Shown here one piece after another: positions 1-10,555 of a DNA stretch of 64,000 nt (the first letter of the stretch is position 1; every line of letters begins with the position of its first letter). Under the pieces are notes generated by a model. It was not told the origin of the DNA. It saw nothing but the letters and a program-made list of their open reading frames with translations, and did not search any database. The position numbers and the translations under genes were made by a program. The DNA comes from an uncultured Chryseobacterium sp. (GTDB lineage: Bacteria > Bacteroidota > Bacteroidia > Flavobacteriales > Weeksellaceae), in contig CAJYLO010000023.1 of the NCBI GenBank assembly GCA_913776245.1, forward strand, positions 1-64,000, written 5' to 3'.

Positions 1-94
1 CTCGTCTTTGTGGACAAGAATCAAGGGCAGCCGATTTGCTCTTCTTGGCAAGCGTGGCTCTTCCTTTTCTTACTAATTGTTGAATAGTAGGCAT
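1..94 (-). CDS. rpsL: 30S ribosomal protein S12, N-terminal fragment cut by window edge
   Basis: Reverse complement from 94 reads [31 protein letters not shown], the typical S12 N-terminus; not in ORF track because truncated. Confidence 0.93.
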   Translation of the reverse strand, partial: MPTIQQLVRKGRATLAKKSKSAALDSCPQRR

Positions 95-320
95 TTAATT
101 GCTTTTTATTTTAGGGTGCAAAAATATGAATAATTTTTTAATCCACAAGCAGTTAGAAATAAATATTCGTTTTGACTAAAATCTTTTTATCTCATTCTGG
201 CATTTTCATTGATATAAAAGATAAATTTCGTTTTAAGGAATAGTTTAAAACTATAGGAATAAAGATCAATATATAAAATCAAGTCTTTAATTTTGTAACA
301 ATCTAAATATTAAATAAATT

Positions 321-797
321 ATGAAAAACGCAGCATTAATCGGACTGAAAGAAGCCGATTGCCAAAAAATTGCAGAAAAGCTCAATGTTTTATTAGCTAA
401 TTATTCCGTGTTCTATCAAAACACAAGAGGTTCTCACTGGAATATCAAAGGAGAACAGTTTTTTACCCTTCACCCGAAATTTGAAGAGCTCTACAACAAT
501 CTCGTTCTGAAAATTGATGAAATTGCCGAAAGAATCTTAACTCTGGGTGCAACTCCGGCTCATAATTATTCAGATTATCTAGCTGTTTCTTCAATAAAAG
601 AAAGCAAAGAAGTGACTGACGGAAATAAAAGTGTAGAAATCATTCTCAATTCCTTTAAAGTGGTTATAGATTTACAAAGAGAACTTCTGGATATTACTGA
701 TAAAGCGGGTGATGAAGGAACCAACTCACAAATGAGCGACTATATCACAGAGCAGGAAAAAGAAGTCTGGATGTACAATTCTTATCTTGGAAAATAA
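321..797 (+). CDS. dps: Dps/ferritin-like DNA-binding protein
   Basis: 158 aa; NYSVFYQNTRGSHWNIKGEQFFTLHPKFEELY and DEIAERILTLGATP are Dps motifs. Confidence 0.9.
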   Translation: MKNAALIGLKEADCQKIAEKLNVLLANYSVFYQNTRGSHWNIKGEQFFTLHPKFEELYNNLVLKIDEIAERILTLGATPAHNYSDYLAVSSIKESKEVTDGNKSVEIILNSFKVVIDLQRELLDITDKAGDEGTNSQMSDYITEQEKEVWMYNSYLGK

Positions 798-808
798 AAC
801 TCCAGATT

Positions 809-842
809 CAAAAAAATCCAGCTAATATGCTGGATTTTTTTT
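809..842. terminator. Bidirectional intrinsic terminator between convergent genes
   Basis: aaaaaatccagc-taatat-gctggatttttt. Confidence 0.85.
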
Positions 843-2470
843 TATTTATAAATATAGTAATATTGCGTTACATTTTTATTAAGGTCAAATCTTTTTAGGT
901 TTTTCGATAAAGTTTCTGCTTCCTTTTTATTCATTGCATACCAAACAACAGTCTGATTTGCCACTCCCATTTTCTTTTGAATAGTCCAAGATGCAATTGG
1001 CATCCAAGATGCTGGAATACCGTTAGGAAACCATTTTGGATAAATAACAGCTACACTTGATTGTTTTTTTAATATTTGACTTGCCATATAATTATGATAG
1101 TTCTTATTAAAAATTCCTGGATCCAAATATTTATTTTTATAATAATATCCCGCAACATCTGTAGTAGCAAGACCTGCAATATCATAGATCTTAACATCAG
1201 AAAAATAAGCTATTGCACCTATGTCATTAACCACAACATTCTGATTTTTATAAAATCGCCCTAATAGTCTAGACATTTCTATTTGTTGTTCTTCAATATT
1301 CTTGGAAGCATATTTTATTACCTTATAATTAATTGATGTAATATAAAAACAATAAATAATCATTACGGAAAATGCCGATATAGTAATTTTTTTATAAGTC
1401 AGATTTCCTTTACCAACATTAAATTTAGAAAAAAAATAAGTAATCATAGGAACCGTGACCATCACAATAGCAGCCATAAGATAATTTTCATACCGGTAAC
1501 GTATTACTGCAAATAAACTATGTAAAATTACCGTTCCAACAACAGTAAGGGAAACAGTTTCATTAAGAATAATTTTATGCCATTCCGAAATTTTATATTT
1601 GGATAGAAAATAAAACACAACTATAACCAGCGGTGCTACAAATAACTTGTAAAAAGAAATATTTAATAAAATTCCCTTTTTAAAAATGCTCCAGAGACTA
1701 AAGAAAAAATTGGATTCCGGATAATTACCTTTCATCAAAAGAGAATTAGGAAAAAAATACCCTCCATGCTCTATGGAATAAATTCCAAACAATAAAATTG
1801 GAAGAAAGCCAACAAAAAATATAGCCAATGCAATTTTCCAGTTTTTTCTTAATGCTAACAGAAGAGATAAAATAAGAATAAAGAACATACTTTCAAACCT
1901 TACTGCTCCTAATAAAGCAGTAAATAACAGCAATTTAAAAATATGTTTTTTGGAGAATCCCAATCTCAAACTATCAGTCAGATAATAAATCATTGTTATC
2001 GTGAGCAAAATATGAAGTGTTTGCTCCATCCCTATTAATACCATTAAATTCATTTGACAAGAAAGGATAAAAAGGGAAACTCCCAATAGAAGCTCATTCT
2101 TTCCAAAGTAGTCATAAAAGTATCTGAAAATATAGTATATGGATAAATACCCGCAAATGATATTGATAAATAACGGATAGTAAACATTATCCCCGAAAAT
2201 TTTAATAAATACACTAAGCAGTAAAGTATAAAGGATAGAAGATGACGCACTATCAAAACTGTTGGGATTAACTCCCCAAATCCCATTTTCAGCAACATTC
2301 CTTGAAATTGCCAGATGAATATATGCATCATCCAGCGGGTAAATGAACTGATTGCCTGAAAGATTAGAATAAGAAAGATAAAAAGAGAATCCTAAAATCA
2401 AGGTAAATACACCAGCAAAAAAATATAAATATTTATACATCCTAAATAATTTTTGCACGAAAATAATCAT
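842..2470 (-). CDS. Multi-pass GT-C type glycosyltransferase (ArnT/PMT-like)
   Basis: 542 aa, many TM segments, N-terminal luminal PLDDAYIHLAISRN acidic motif. Confidence 0.6.
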   Translation of the reverse strand: MIIFVQKLFRMYKYLYFFAGVFTLILGFSFYLSYSNLSGNQFIYPLDDAYIHLAISRNVAENGIWGVNPNSFDSASSSILYTLLLSVFIKIFGDNVYYPLFINIICGYLSIYYIFRYFYDYFGKNELLLGVSLFILSCQMNLMVLIGMEQTLHILLTITMIYYLTDSLRLGFSKKHIFKLLLFTALLGAVRFESMFFILILSLLLALRKNWKIALAIFFVGFLPILLFGIYSIEHGGYFFPNSLLMKGNYPESNFFFSLWSIFKKGILLNISFYKLFVAPLVIVVFYFLSKYKISEWHKIILNETVSLTVVGTVILHSLFAVIRYRYENYLMAAIVMVTVPMITYFFSKFNVGKGNLTYKKITISAFSVMIIYCFYITSINYKVIKYASKNIEEQQIEMSRLLGRFYKNQNVVVNDIGAIAYFSDVKIYDIAGLATTDVAGYYYKNKYLDPGIFNKNYHNYMASQILKKQSSVAVIYPKWFPNGIPASWMPIASWTIQKKMGVANQTVVWYAMNKKEAETLSKNLKRFDLNKNVTQYYYIYK

Positions 2471-2538
2471 TAATTTTTTATAAAATAATCCAAGCGATTC
2501 TATTATCTATTATATTTGCGTTTTAATTTTGCACAGAT

Positions 2539-4173
2539 TTGAAAAAAATATTACTCTTTTTGTTGATTTCCAATTTCGTTTTTTCCCAATGGAGCATTTC
2601 CAATTCGGAAAGAAATGCATTGATCAGTATTTACAACTCCACCAACGGTGTAAGCTGGAACAGAACCTGGAATCTGCAAAACGATCCCCGGACTTGGTTT
2701 GGCGTAGTCGTGAAAAACGGGACAGTTACGGAGCTTAACCTTTCCGGTAACGCATTGAAAGGCAGTTTCCCTGCAAATATTGCATCCTTATCCAAACTTA
2801 CAAAGCTGGATCTCAGCAACAACCAGCTTGCCGGGGATGTTGCCGCCGGAATATCTTCCATCAGCACGCTCACTAAGTTAGATATCAGCAATAACAGGCT
2901 CACAGGGAATCCTGCCGCAGCGTTAGCCGGCCTTTTCAATGTGGAGGATCTGGCGTTGGGAGGTAATTTTTTTGCGATAGCAGATGCCAATGCGCTTTTG
3001 CAGAATTTTAATAATATCAGGATTCTCAATATTGCAGACCTTGGACTCACCAATATTCCCGCAAAGATCATAGCGTTTGCCAATTTAGAAAGCTTAAATC
3101 TGGACAATAATCTGATTCCGGCCAATGCTTTTGCCAATATTGCCAATCATCCGAATCTTAAATCACTGTCACTCTCCGGGATGCAGCTTACCGAGATTCC
3201 GTCTCAGGTTTCTCAGCTTACACAACTCACAACGCTAAACTTAAGTAATAATAAATTAACGGAGCAAAATGTATCCGGATTGTCCGCACTTACCAATTTG
3301 CAATGGTTATCTCTGGAAAGCAACCAGCTTGCTCAGATTCCTGCTCAGATCGCTCAGCTTCAGAAACTTCAGACACTTAATTTAGGAAGAAATAAAATCG
3401 CCGGAGGCCTGTCACTATTGCCCAACCTGAATAATCTTCAGCAGCTTTTTCTAAATAACAATCTTTTGTCCGGAAACTTTCCTCAGGAATTTCTTTCTAT
3501 GCCAAAATTATTGATGCTGAATCTTAATAGCAATCAACTTTCCGGTGATCTTTATGACCGTTTGCCAGAAATCACACATCTGAGTAACAATCGTTTCAAT
3601 AAAGCTCAACTTTCCAATTATATTACAGATTACAATCTCCAAACCGAGCTGGATTACTCGCCGCAGCGATACGATTCGGAAAAAGAAGTGCTTGGCGTGA
3701 TCGGGCAGTTTGCAAAGCTGGATCAGTCCCTTTCCGGAAACGAATATACATTTAGCTGGTATAAAAATCTGGATCAGAAAGTCAACAATAATTCTGCAGA
3801 TCTTACTTTCAACAGTGTTGCGGAAGAAGATTATGCAACCTACACAGCAGAAGCCTACACCTATTCCGTTTTGGACAACAATGCATTTTTTGAAGTTTCG
3901 CTTTTCCGCGAACCTATTTCGCTTGTAAAAGTTCTGGGAACAGCAGAAACCGCAAAATATTTCAACATCTATCCGAATCCAACTTCGGATGTTCTGAATA
4001 TTGTAAGCAGTAAATATGACATTCAGAAAGTTCATATTTATGATTTGAGTGGAAAACAGATGCTGTCGGAATCCAAATCCAGAATTGACGTTTCCAAACT
4101 ACCAAGCGGTGTGTATATGCTGATTATAAAAACTCAGGAAGGCAACAAAAATTTCAAATTCATCAAGCAATAA
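2539..4173 (+). CDS. Leucine-rich-repeat protein with T9SS type A C-terminal sorting domain
   Basis: Signal peptide MKKILLFLLISNFVFSQ (TTG start), repeated LxxLxLxxNxL, C-term YFNIYPNPTSDVLNI...YDLSGK...GVYMLIIKT. Confidence 0.9.
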   Translation: MKKILLFLLISNFVFSQWSISNSERNALISIYNSTNGVSWNRTWNLQNDPRTWFGVVVKNGTVTELNLSGNALKGSFPANIASLSKLTKLDLSNNQLAGDVAAGISSISTLTKLDISNNRLTGNPAAALAGLFNVEDLALGGNFFAIADANALLQNFNNIRILNIADLGLTNIPAKIIAFANLESLNLDNNLIPANAFANIANHPNLKSLSLSGMQLTEIPSQVSQLTQLTTLNLSNNKLTEQNVSGLSALTNLQWLSLESNQLAQIPAQIAQLQKLQTLNLGRNKIAGGLSLLPNLNNLQQLFLNNNLLSGNFPQEFLSMPKLLMLNLNSNQLSGDLYDRLPEITHLSNNRFNKAQLSNYITDYNLQTELDYSPQRYDSEKEVLGVIGQFAKLDQSLSGNEYTFSWYKNLDQKVNNNSADLTFNSVAEEDYATYTAEAYTYSVLDNNAFFEVSLFREPISLVKVLGTAETAKYFNIYPNPTSDVLNIVSSKYDIQKVHIYDLSGKQMLSESKSRIDVSKLPSGVYMLIIKTQEGNKNFKFIKQ

Positions 4174-4178
4174 TTTTT

Positions 4179-4313
4179 AGGAGCTTTATCCCGCTAATAG
4201 TTTATCCTGAGCTCGTCGAAGGGCTGTATCTTTTTTGTTTTTAAGAACATTTTTATCTTGAAAGAAAGGTGAAGAAGAAAAAACAAAAAAGGATGCCGCT
4301 ACTATCGGGGCTA
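4179..4313 (+). repeat. Modular 3'-end palindromic element, copy 1 (subtype A)
   Basis: aggagctttatcccgct...tatcttttttgttttt...aaaaacaaaaaaggatgccgct...atcggggcta; matches 58013-58125 nearly base for base apart from an insertion of about 20 nt. Confidence 0.85.
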
Positions 4314-4443
4314 CGGATTCGTGTTTCCAAAGTACGACAAAAAAACTAAGACTCTATCACTCTCAAACTCCTATCCCCTCAAACTCCAGAATCCTTTCCC
4401 ATTTCTTAAAAAATATTATCTTTGGGCACAATCGTTTTTACTA

Positions 4444-7400
4444 ATGGAAACCCAAAAATATACTCCAAAAAATAAAGTCAGAATCGTGACGGCTGCGTCA
4501 TTATTCGACGGTCATGATGCTGCTATTAATATTATGCGCCGTGTCATTCAGGGAACAGGATGCGAAGTCATTCACCTTGGACACGATAAATCGGCAGAAG
4601 AAGTGGTGAACACCGCCATTCAGGAAGATGCGAACGCAATTGCTTTAACTTCTTATCAAGGCGGTCATAATGAATATTTCAAATACATCTACGACCTTTT
4701 AAGAGAAAAAAACTCACCGCAAATCAAAATTTTTGGCGGCGGCGGCGGTGTGATTCTGCCGGAAGAAATTGAAGATATTATGGCTTACGGCATCGACAGA
4801 ATTTATTCTCCGGATGACGGCCGCGAACTCGGTTTGCAGGGAATGATCGACGATTTGGTTCAAAAATCAGATTTTCCGACAGGAAAAGATGCTGATGTCA
4901 AAGATCTGGATTCTATCAATTTTGAAAATCCGACAAGTATTGCCAAAATCATTTCTGCTGTTGAAAATTTTTCAGATGAAAAACCTGAACTGGTAAAAGC
5001 CATTGATGAAAAATCAAAAGATCTAAATATTCCGATTATCGGGATCACAGGAACCGGAGGAGCGGGAAAATCATCTTTAACAGATGAATTGGTAAGGCGT
5101 TTCTTACGTTCAAATCCTGATAAAAAAATTGCCATCATTTCGATTGACCCTTCAAAGAAGAAAACCGGAGGAGCGCTTCTGGGAGACCGAATCCGTATGA
5201 ACGCGATCAATGATCCTAGAGTCTATATGCGTTCAATGGCAACAAGAGAAAACAACGTTTCTGTTTCCCCGTTCATTCATTCCGCATTAAATGTGTTGAA
5301 ACTGGCTCATCCTGATGTGATCATCTTAGAAACTTCAGGTATCGGTCAATCAGGTTCAGAAGTTTCGGATTTTGCTGATGTTTCAATGTACGTGATGACT
5401 CCTGAATACGGAGCTTCTACACAGTTGGAAAAAATCGATATGCTGGATTATGCGGATTTGGTGGCTTTAAATAAATCTGATAAAAGAGGAGCGCTTGATG
5501 CGCTTCAGGCGGTTAGAAAACAGTTCCAGAGAAACCATTTATTGTGGGAACAGCCGTTGGATGAAATGCCGGTTTATGCTACAAAAGCATCTCAGTTCAA
5601 TGATCACGGAACGACTGAATTATACAACAGACTGGTTTCTAAAGTCAATAATAAATTTGCTGATTTAGATCTAAAAGGTTTTGTTGAACAGGAAATTACA
5701 GATGAAGTAACGATTATTCCGCCAAAAAGAGTACGTTACCTTTCCGAAATCGTTGAAAACAACAAACAATATGATGCGAACATCGAAAAACAAGCTGAAC
5801 TTGCAAGAAAAATGTATCATATTGATGGTGTTAAAAAAATCATATCTAATGAAACTTTAGACGCCGAATATCAAAAAGCTGAGAAAGAACTTCAACAGGA
5901 AAACATCGACTTCCTGAAAACCTGGGACGATACGAAAAAAGCTTTCCACGAAGAGTTTTACTCCTATTTTGTAAGAGGAAAAGAAATTAAGGTTGAAACC
6001 TCAACAGAATCTTTATCTCATTTAAGAATTCCAAAAATTGCTTTACCAAAATACAATGATTGGGGCGATTTGATCAAATGGAAAGGACAGGAAAATCTTC
6101 CGGGAAGCTTCCCTTATACTGCGGGAATTTATCCTTTCAAAAGAACCGGAGAAGATCCAACGAGAATGTTTGCAGGAGAAGGAGGCCCGGAAAGAACCAA
6201 CAGAAGATTCCATTACGTTTCTGCAGAAATGCCCGCAAAACGCTTATCTACGGCTTTCGACTCGGTAACATTGTACGGACAAGACCCGGCTTTACCACCT
6301 GATATTTATGGTAAAATCGGAAATGCGGGAGTTTCTATCGCCACTTTGGATGATGCGAAAAAACTATATTCAGGATTTGATTTGGTGAATGCATTGACTT
6401 CAGTTTCAATGACGATTAACGGACCAGCGCCGATGTTGTTGGCTTTCTTTATGAATGCAGCGATTGACCAGAATGTTGAAAAATATATTGCTGAAAATAA
6501 TCTTGAGGCTAAGGTTGAGGAAGTTTTAAAAGCAAAATTCGACGATAAAGGTTTAGCAAGACCAAAATATAACGGAGAATTACCACCTTCCAATAATGGT
6601 TTAGGTTTAAAATTATTAGGAATCACTGGCGATGAAGTAATTCCAACTGATGTTTACGCCGAAATCAAAGCTAAAACCATCGCAACCGTTCGTGGAACCG
6701 TTCAGGCAGATATTTTAAAAGAAGATCAGGCTCAGAATACTTGTATTTTCTCGACTGAATTTGCATTGAGATTAATGGGTGACGTTCAGGAATATTTCAT
6801 CAAACAAAAAGTAAGAAATTTCTATTCGGTTTCTATTTCCGGATATCACATTGCGGAAGCAGGAGCAAATCCGGTTTCTCAGTTGGCATTTACGTTGGCA
6901 AACGGTTTCACGTATGTGGAATATTATTTGTCAAGAGGAATGGATATTAATGATTTTGCTCCTAACTTATCGTTCTTCTTCTCCAACGGAATCGACCCTG
7001 AATATTCAGTCATCGGACGTGTAGCAAGAAGAATCTGGGCAAAAGCAATGAAACTGAAATACGGAGCCGACGAAAGAAGTCAGATGTTGAAATACCACAT
7101 CCAGACTTCGGGACGTTCTCTTCACGCGCAGGAAATTGATTTCAACGATATCAGAACAACTTTACAGGCGTTGTATGCAATTTATGATAACTGTAATTCT
7201 TTGCATACCAATGCTTATGACGAGGCGATTACAACTCCGACTGAGCAATCGGTAAGAAGAGCGATGGCAATTCAGTTGATTATCAATAAAGAATTAGGTT
7301 TAGCGAAAAATGAAAATCCGCTTCAGGGTTCATTCATTATTGAAGAATTAACAGATTTAGTGGAAGAAGCTGTTTATGCGGAATTCGATAGAATCACTGA

Positions 7401-7791
7401 AAGAGGTGGCGTTTTGGGTGCGATGGAAACGATGTATCAACGTTCAAAAATTCAGGAAGAATCAATGCATTACGAATGGCTGAAACATACCGGAGAATAT
7501 CCGATTATTGGCGTAAATACGTTCTTAGGAAAAGACGGTTCGCCAACAGTTCGCCCGGGAGAAGTCATCCGTTCGACTGAGGAGGAAAAGCAGTTCCAGA
7601 TTGAAATGCTTCACAACTTCCAAAAATCTAATAATGATAAATCTGCAGATGCTCTGAAAACTTTACAACACGCAGCCATCAATCAGCAAAACTTATTCGA
7701 AGTGATGATGGATGCCGTGAAATACTGTTCTCTTGGACAGATCACCAATGCGCTTTTTGAAGTGGGCGGAAAGTACAGAAGAAATATGTAG
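4444..7791 (+). CDS. icmF: Fused isobutyryl-CoA mutase (B12-binding + MeaB-like G-protein + mutase)
   Basis: [12 protein letters not shown] (B12 domain), [14 protein letters not shown] (P-loop), [28 protein letters not shown] (IcmF-type substrate region). ORF track starts at 4321, but [25 protein letters not shown] at 4444 is the likely start. Confidence 0.92.
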   Translation: METQKYTPKNKVRIVTAASLFDGHDAAINIMRRVIQGTGCEVIHLGHDKSAEEVVNTAIQEDANAIALTSYQGGHNEYFKYIYDLLREKNSPQIKIFGGGGGVILPEEIEDIMAYGIDRIYSPDDGRELGLQGMIDDLVQKSDFPTGKDADVKDLDSINFENPTSIAKIISAVENFSDEKPELVKAIDEKSKDLNIPIIGITGTGGAGKSSLTDELVRRFLRSNPDKKIAIISIDPSKKKTGGALLGDRIRMNAINDPRVYMRSMATRENNVSVSPFIHSALNVLKLAHPDVIILETSGIGQSGSEVSDFADVSMYVMTPEYGASTQLEKIDMLDYADLVALNKSDKRGALDALQAVRKQFQRNHLLWEQPLDEMPVYATKASQFNDHGTTELYNRLVSKVNNKFADLDLKGFVEQEITDEVTIIPPKRVRYLSEIVENNKQYDANIEKQAELARKMYHIDGVKKIISNETLDAEYQKAEKELQQENIDFLKTWDDTKKAFHEEFYSYFVRGKEIKVETSTESLSHLRIPKIALPKYNDWGDLIKWKGQENLPGSFPYTAGIYPFKRTGEDPTRMFAGEGGPERTNRRFHYVSAEMPAKRLSTAFDSVTLYGQDPALPPDIYGKIGNAGVSIATLDDAKKLYSGFDLVNALTSVSMTINGPAPMLLAFFMNAAIDQNVEKYIAENNLEAKVEEVLKAKFDDKGLARPKYNGELPPSNNGLGLKLLGITGDEVIPTDVYAEIKAKTIATVRGTVQADILKEDQAQNTCIFSTEFALRLMGDVQEYFIKQKVRNFYSVSISGYHIAEAGANPVSQLAFTLANGFTYVEYYLSRGMDINDFAPNLSFFFSNGIDPEYSVIGRVARRIWAKAMKLKYGADERSQMLKYHIQTSGRSLHAQEIDFNDIRTTLQALYAIYDNCNSLHTNAYDEAITTPTEQSVRRAMAIQLIINKELGLAKNENPLQGSFIIEELTDLVEEAVYAEFDRITERGGVLGAMETMYQRSKIQEESMHYEWLKHTGEYPIIGVNTFLGKDGSPTVRPGEVIRSTEEEKQFQIEMLHNFQKSNNDKSADALKTLQHAAINQQNLFEVMMDAVKYCSLGQITNALFEVGGKYRRNM

Positions 7792-7820
7792 GCGAAGGTC
7801 GCCAGCCAATTATTAAAACT

Positions 7821-7850
7821 AACCTCAAAGGAAATTCTTTGAGGTTTTTT
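7821..7850 (+). terminator. Intrinsic terminator after icmF
   Basis: aacctcaaaggaaattctttgaggtttttt. Confidence 0.85.
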
Positions 7851-7912
7851 CATTCTAAAAAATCACGGTTTACTTTTTGATTAGAACAAAATTCAAATCA
7901 GAAATAAACTAT

Positions 7913-9121
7913 ATGAAACTAAAATCTCCCGAACCATTTTGGTTGGTAAAAGATGGATTGAAACATTCTTATCCATCGCTACGGGAAAATATCGAAACTG
8001 AAATACTCATCATCGGAGGCGGAATTACCGGTTCGCTTCTCGCCCATCAAATGATAAAAGACGGGTATAAAACTGTTTTGGTTGACCGCCGCGAAATAGG
8101 AAACGGAAGTACAAGCGCCACAACATCGATGTTGCAATACGAGATTGATGTTGCACTGTTCAAACTGTCTGAGATGATTGGACAAGAAGGTGCGGAAAAA
8201 GCCTATTGGGCGTGCTACAATTCCATTGATGATTTACAGAAAATCTCTAAGGAAGTTAAGTCTGATTGTGGCTTTGCGAAGAAAAAATCTCTTTATTTTG
8301 CGGCATTGAAAAAAGATGTTCCGCTCCTGAAAAAAGAATTCGAAGCCAGAAAAGCGGCAAAGTTTCCTGTGAAATGGCTATCTGAAGACGAGATTAAAAA
8401 GCAATTTAAAATCGAGAATACTTTTGGCGGAATCCTATCCGAACAAGGCGGCAGCATTGATGCGTTTTGTCTGGCACACGACATTTTGCATTTCAATCAT
8501 AAAAAAGGCTTGAGGATTTTTGACAAAACTGATATTATCAAATTCGATTATAAGAAAAACGGCGTTACGGCAACAACTGACTATGGAAATACCATCAAAG
8601 CCAAAAAAGTAATTTTCTGCAACGGCTTCGAAAGCACGGAAATCATCAAGGATAAATTTGTCAATCTGCTTTCAACTTACGCCATTGTTGGTGAACAATG
8701 CGATAAGGAATACAATAAGGAACTCAACGGTTTACTCGTCTGGAACACGGCGAATCCTTACATCTATATGCGTACCACGGATGACAACCGAATCCTGATG
8801 GGCGGCGAAGATGAAGAATTCGTGGATGCAAAAAAACGGGATTATTTACTGTTTGACAAAGAGGAAAAGCTGGTTAAAAAAATCAATAAATATCTGCCGG
8901 ACAATAACTTCAGAACCGACTTTGTTTGGGCAGGCACATTTGGTGAAACCAAAGACGGTTTACCATACATTGGGCAACATCCCAACTTTCCCAGCGCTTA
9001 TTTTGTCTTAGGTTTTGGAGGAAATGGGATTACATTTTCGGTCATCGGGATGGCAATGGCTTCCGATTTTCTGAAAGGTAAAGAGCACGAATTGACGGAA
9101 TATTTCAGATTCAGGAGATAA
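7913..9121 (+). CDS. FAD-dependent oxidoreductase (DAO family)
   Basis: EILIIGGGITGSLLAHQMIKDGYKTVLVDRREIGNGSTSATTSML dinucleotide-binding fold; ORF track 7877 uses a TTG, ATG at 7913 more likely. Confidence 0.85.
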   Translation: MKLKSPEPFWLVKDGLKHSYPSLRENIETEILIIGGGITGSLLAHQMIKDGYKTVLVDRREIGNGSTSATTSMLQYEIDVALFKLSEMIGQEGAEKAYWACYNSIDDLQKISKEVKSDCGFAKKKSLYFAALKKDVPLLKKEFEARKAAKFPVKWLSEDEIKKQFKIENTFGGILSEQGGSIDAFCLAHDILHFNHKKGLRIFDKTDIIKFDYKKNGVTATTDYGNTIKAKKVIFCNGFESTEIIKDKFVNLLSTYAIVGEQCDKEYNKELNGLLVWNTANPYIYMRTTDDNRILMGGEDEEFVDAKKRDYLLFDKEEKLVKKINKYLPDNNFRTDFVWAGTFGETKDGLPYIGQHPNFPSAYFVLGFGGNGITFSVIGMAMASDFLKGKEHELTEYFRFRR

Positions 9122-9181
9122 TTGTCTTATGCCAATTTCAGATTTCATTTTTTATTCTAAATTTGAGTAAAACTTCAAAAG

Positions 9182-9637
9182 ATGAAATTACCATTTGCTT
9201 TTTTTTCCCTGATTCTATTTTCGTCATTCACCAATGCTCAAAATAAAGAATTCGATCAGAAGCTCGCCGACTCTCTTGGCGCAGACCAATACGGAATGAA
9301 AACCTATTATCTCGTGATTCTCAAGAAAGGAAAAGCTGAAATTACAGACAAAGTAAAAAAATCAGAATTGATGAAAGGTCATATGGAAAATATCGGAAAG
9401 CTGGCAAAAGCAGGAAAACTGATTGTCGCCGGACCAATGCAGGAGAAAAACGAAAGAGATTATTCCGGGATCTTTATTCTCGATGCGAAAACCAAAGAGG
9501 AAGCAGAAAGTTTGGTACTCACCGACCCTTCTGTCAAATCCGGAATTTTTGATGTAGAGATTTACAAATGGTACGGTTCAGCGGCTCTTCCACTCTATCT
9601 GAAATCTCACGATAAGGTGACAAAAACAAAATTCTGA
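9182..9637 (+). CDS. YCII-related domain protein, secreted
   Basis: Signal peptide plus GHMENIGKLAKAGKLIVAGPM...GIFILDAKTKEEAESLVLTDPSVKSGIFDVEIYKW. Confidence 0.8.
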   Translation: MKLPFAFFSLILFSSFTNAQNKEFDQKLADSLGADQYGMKTYYLVILKKGKAEITDKVKKSELMKGHMENIGKLAKAGKLIVAGPMQEKNERDYSGIFILDAKTKEEAESLVLTDPSVKSGIFDVEIYKWYGSAALPLYLKSHDKVTKTKF

Positions 9638-10008
9638 TGAAAATCTACAAAAGCTTTGAGGATTATTTTTCTGATTTTGATAAGGAAATTATTAAGAAAT
9701 TAGAATACATCAGAACTGAGATTAAAAATGAAATCCCGCAGGTTGAAGAATGCTTCAAATATGCGATGCCAACTTTTACTTATCAGAACAAGAACTTAAT
9801 TCATTTTGCAGCCTACAAAAACCATATCGGAATCTATCCCGGTTCAGAAGCGATTGTTATTTTTGAAAAAGAACTCAAAAATTACAAGACTTCAAAAAGT
9901 GCAATTCAGATTCCGTTGATATCGGAACTTCCGTTAGAATTAATCAGAAACATTGCAGTTTACAGAAAGTCCAAAATTCTACAAAGCACAAAAACCACTA
10001 AAAAATAG
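9637..10008 (+). CDS. DUF1801-type protein
   Basis: EECFKYAMPTFTYQNKNLIHFAAYKNHIGIYPG. Confidence 0.8.
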   Translation: MKIYKSFEDYFSDFDKEIIKKLEYIRTEIKNEIPQVEECFKYAMPTFTYQNKNLIHFAAYKNHIGIYPGSEAIVIFEKELKNYKTSKSAIQIPLISELPLELIRNIAVYRKSKILQSTKTTKK

Positions 10009-10013
10009 TGGTT
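9993..10013. terminator. Hairpin between convergent genes
   Basis: aaccacta-aaaaa-tagtggtt. Confidence 0.6.
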
Positions 10014-10024
10014 CAATTGAAAAT

Positions 10025-10549
10025 TTAGTTTCTATGAATTTTGATTTGATTTTTCTCTGTAGCGTTAATGATTTTTGAGATATCATCCGGCGTGAATTTG
10101 CCTTTCACATCCACGAAAACACTTTCTTCATTGTCATCATTAACTGTAATAATCATTCTTTTGATAATGTCTTTAGATTGCTGTGCATTGATGCTGATCA
10201 ATTGCCCTTGCTGTTTCACAGACATCCATTCTTCATAATTGTTCTTTGCAAGATATTTCTGAAACTCTGCTCTTACAGGTGTTTTGGATTTTTCTACAAT
10301 CAGAATTTTCACATCGCTGATTTTTTTGATAAGATCTATCACTTCCTGGCTTTCGCCGTCTTCTTTCAAGGCTTGTTTCACATAAGATTTGGCAAGGAAA
10401 GTCGGAACATTGATACTCACAAAAGTAGAGTTGTTCTTGAATCCCGGATTGTCAAAAAAGTCGGTGTGAACTTTATTTTGGGAAACCATACACGACTGAA
10501 GAAAGAAACCGACAATCGTCAAAATAATAAGGTATAAGAATCGTAGCAT
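10025..10549 (-). CDS. DUF4252-type lipoprotein
   Basis: Lipobox LQSCMVS; sequence pattern resembles N-terminal half of the next gene. Confidence 0.7.
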   Translation of the reverse strand: MLRFLYLIILTIVGFFLQSCMVSQNKVHTDFFDNPGFKNNSTFVSINVPTFLAKSYVKQALKEDGESQEVIDLIKKISDVKILIVEKSKTPVRAEFQKYLAKNNYEEWMSVKQQGQLISINAQQSKDIIKRMIITVNDDNEESVFVDVKGKFTPDDISKIINATEKNQIKIHRN

Positions 10550-10555
10550 AATAGT

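Noticed and set aside
2631-3146. 171-aa minus ORF opposite the LRR gene
   Set aside because: Antisense mirror of leucine-rich repeats; low-complexity, no family signal.
3508-4035. 175-aa minus ORF opposite the T9SS C-terminal region
   Set aside because: Cys/Phe/Ile-rich antisense translation without plausible start context.
7791-7805. Small ggcgaaggtcgcc hairpin after icmF stop
   Set aside because: Too short to distinguish from chance; the real terminator lies at 7821-7850.
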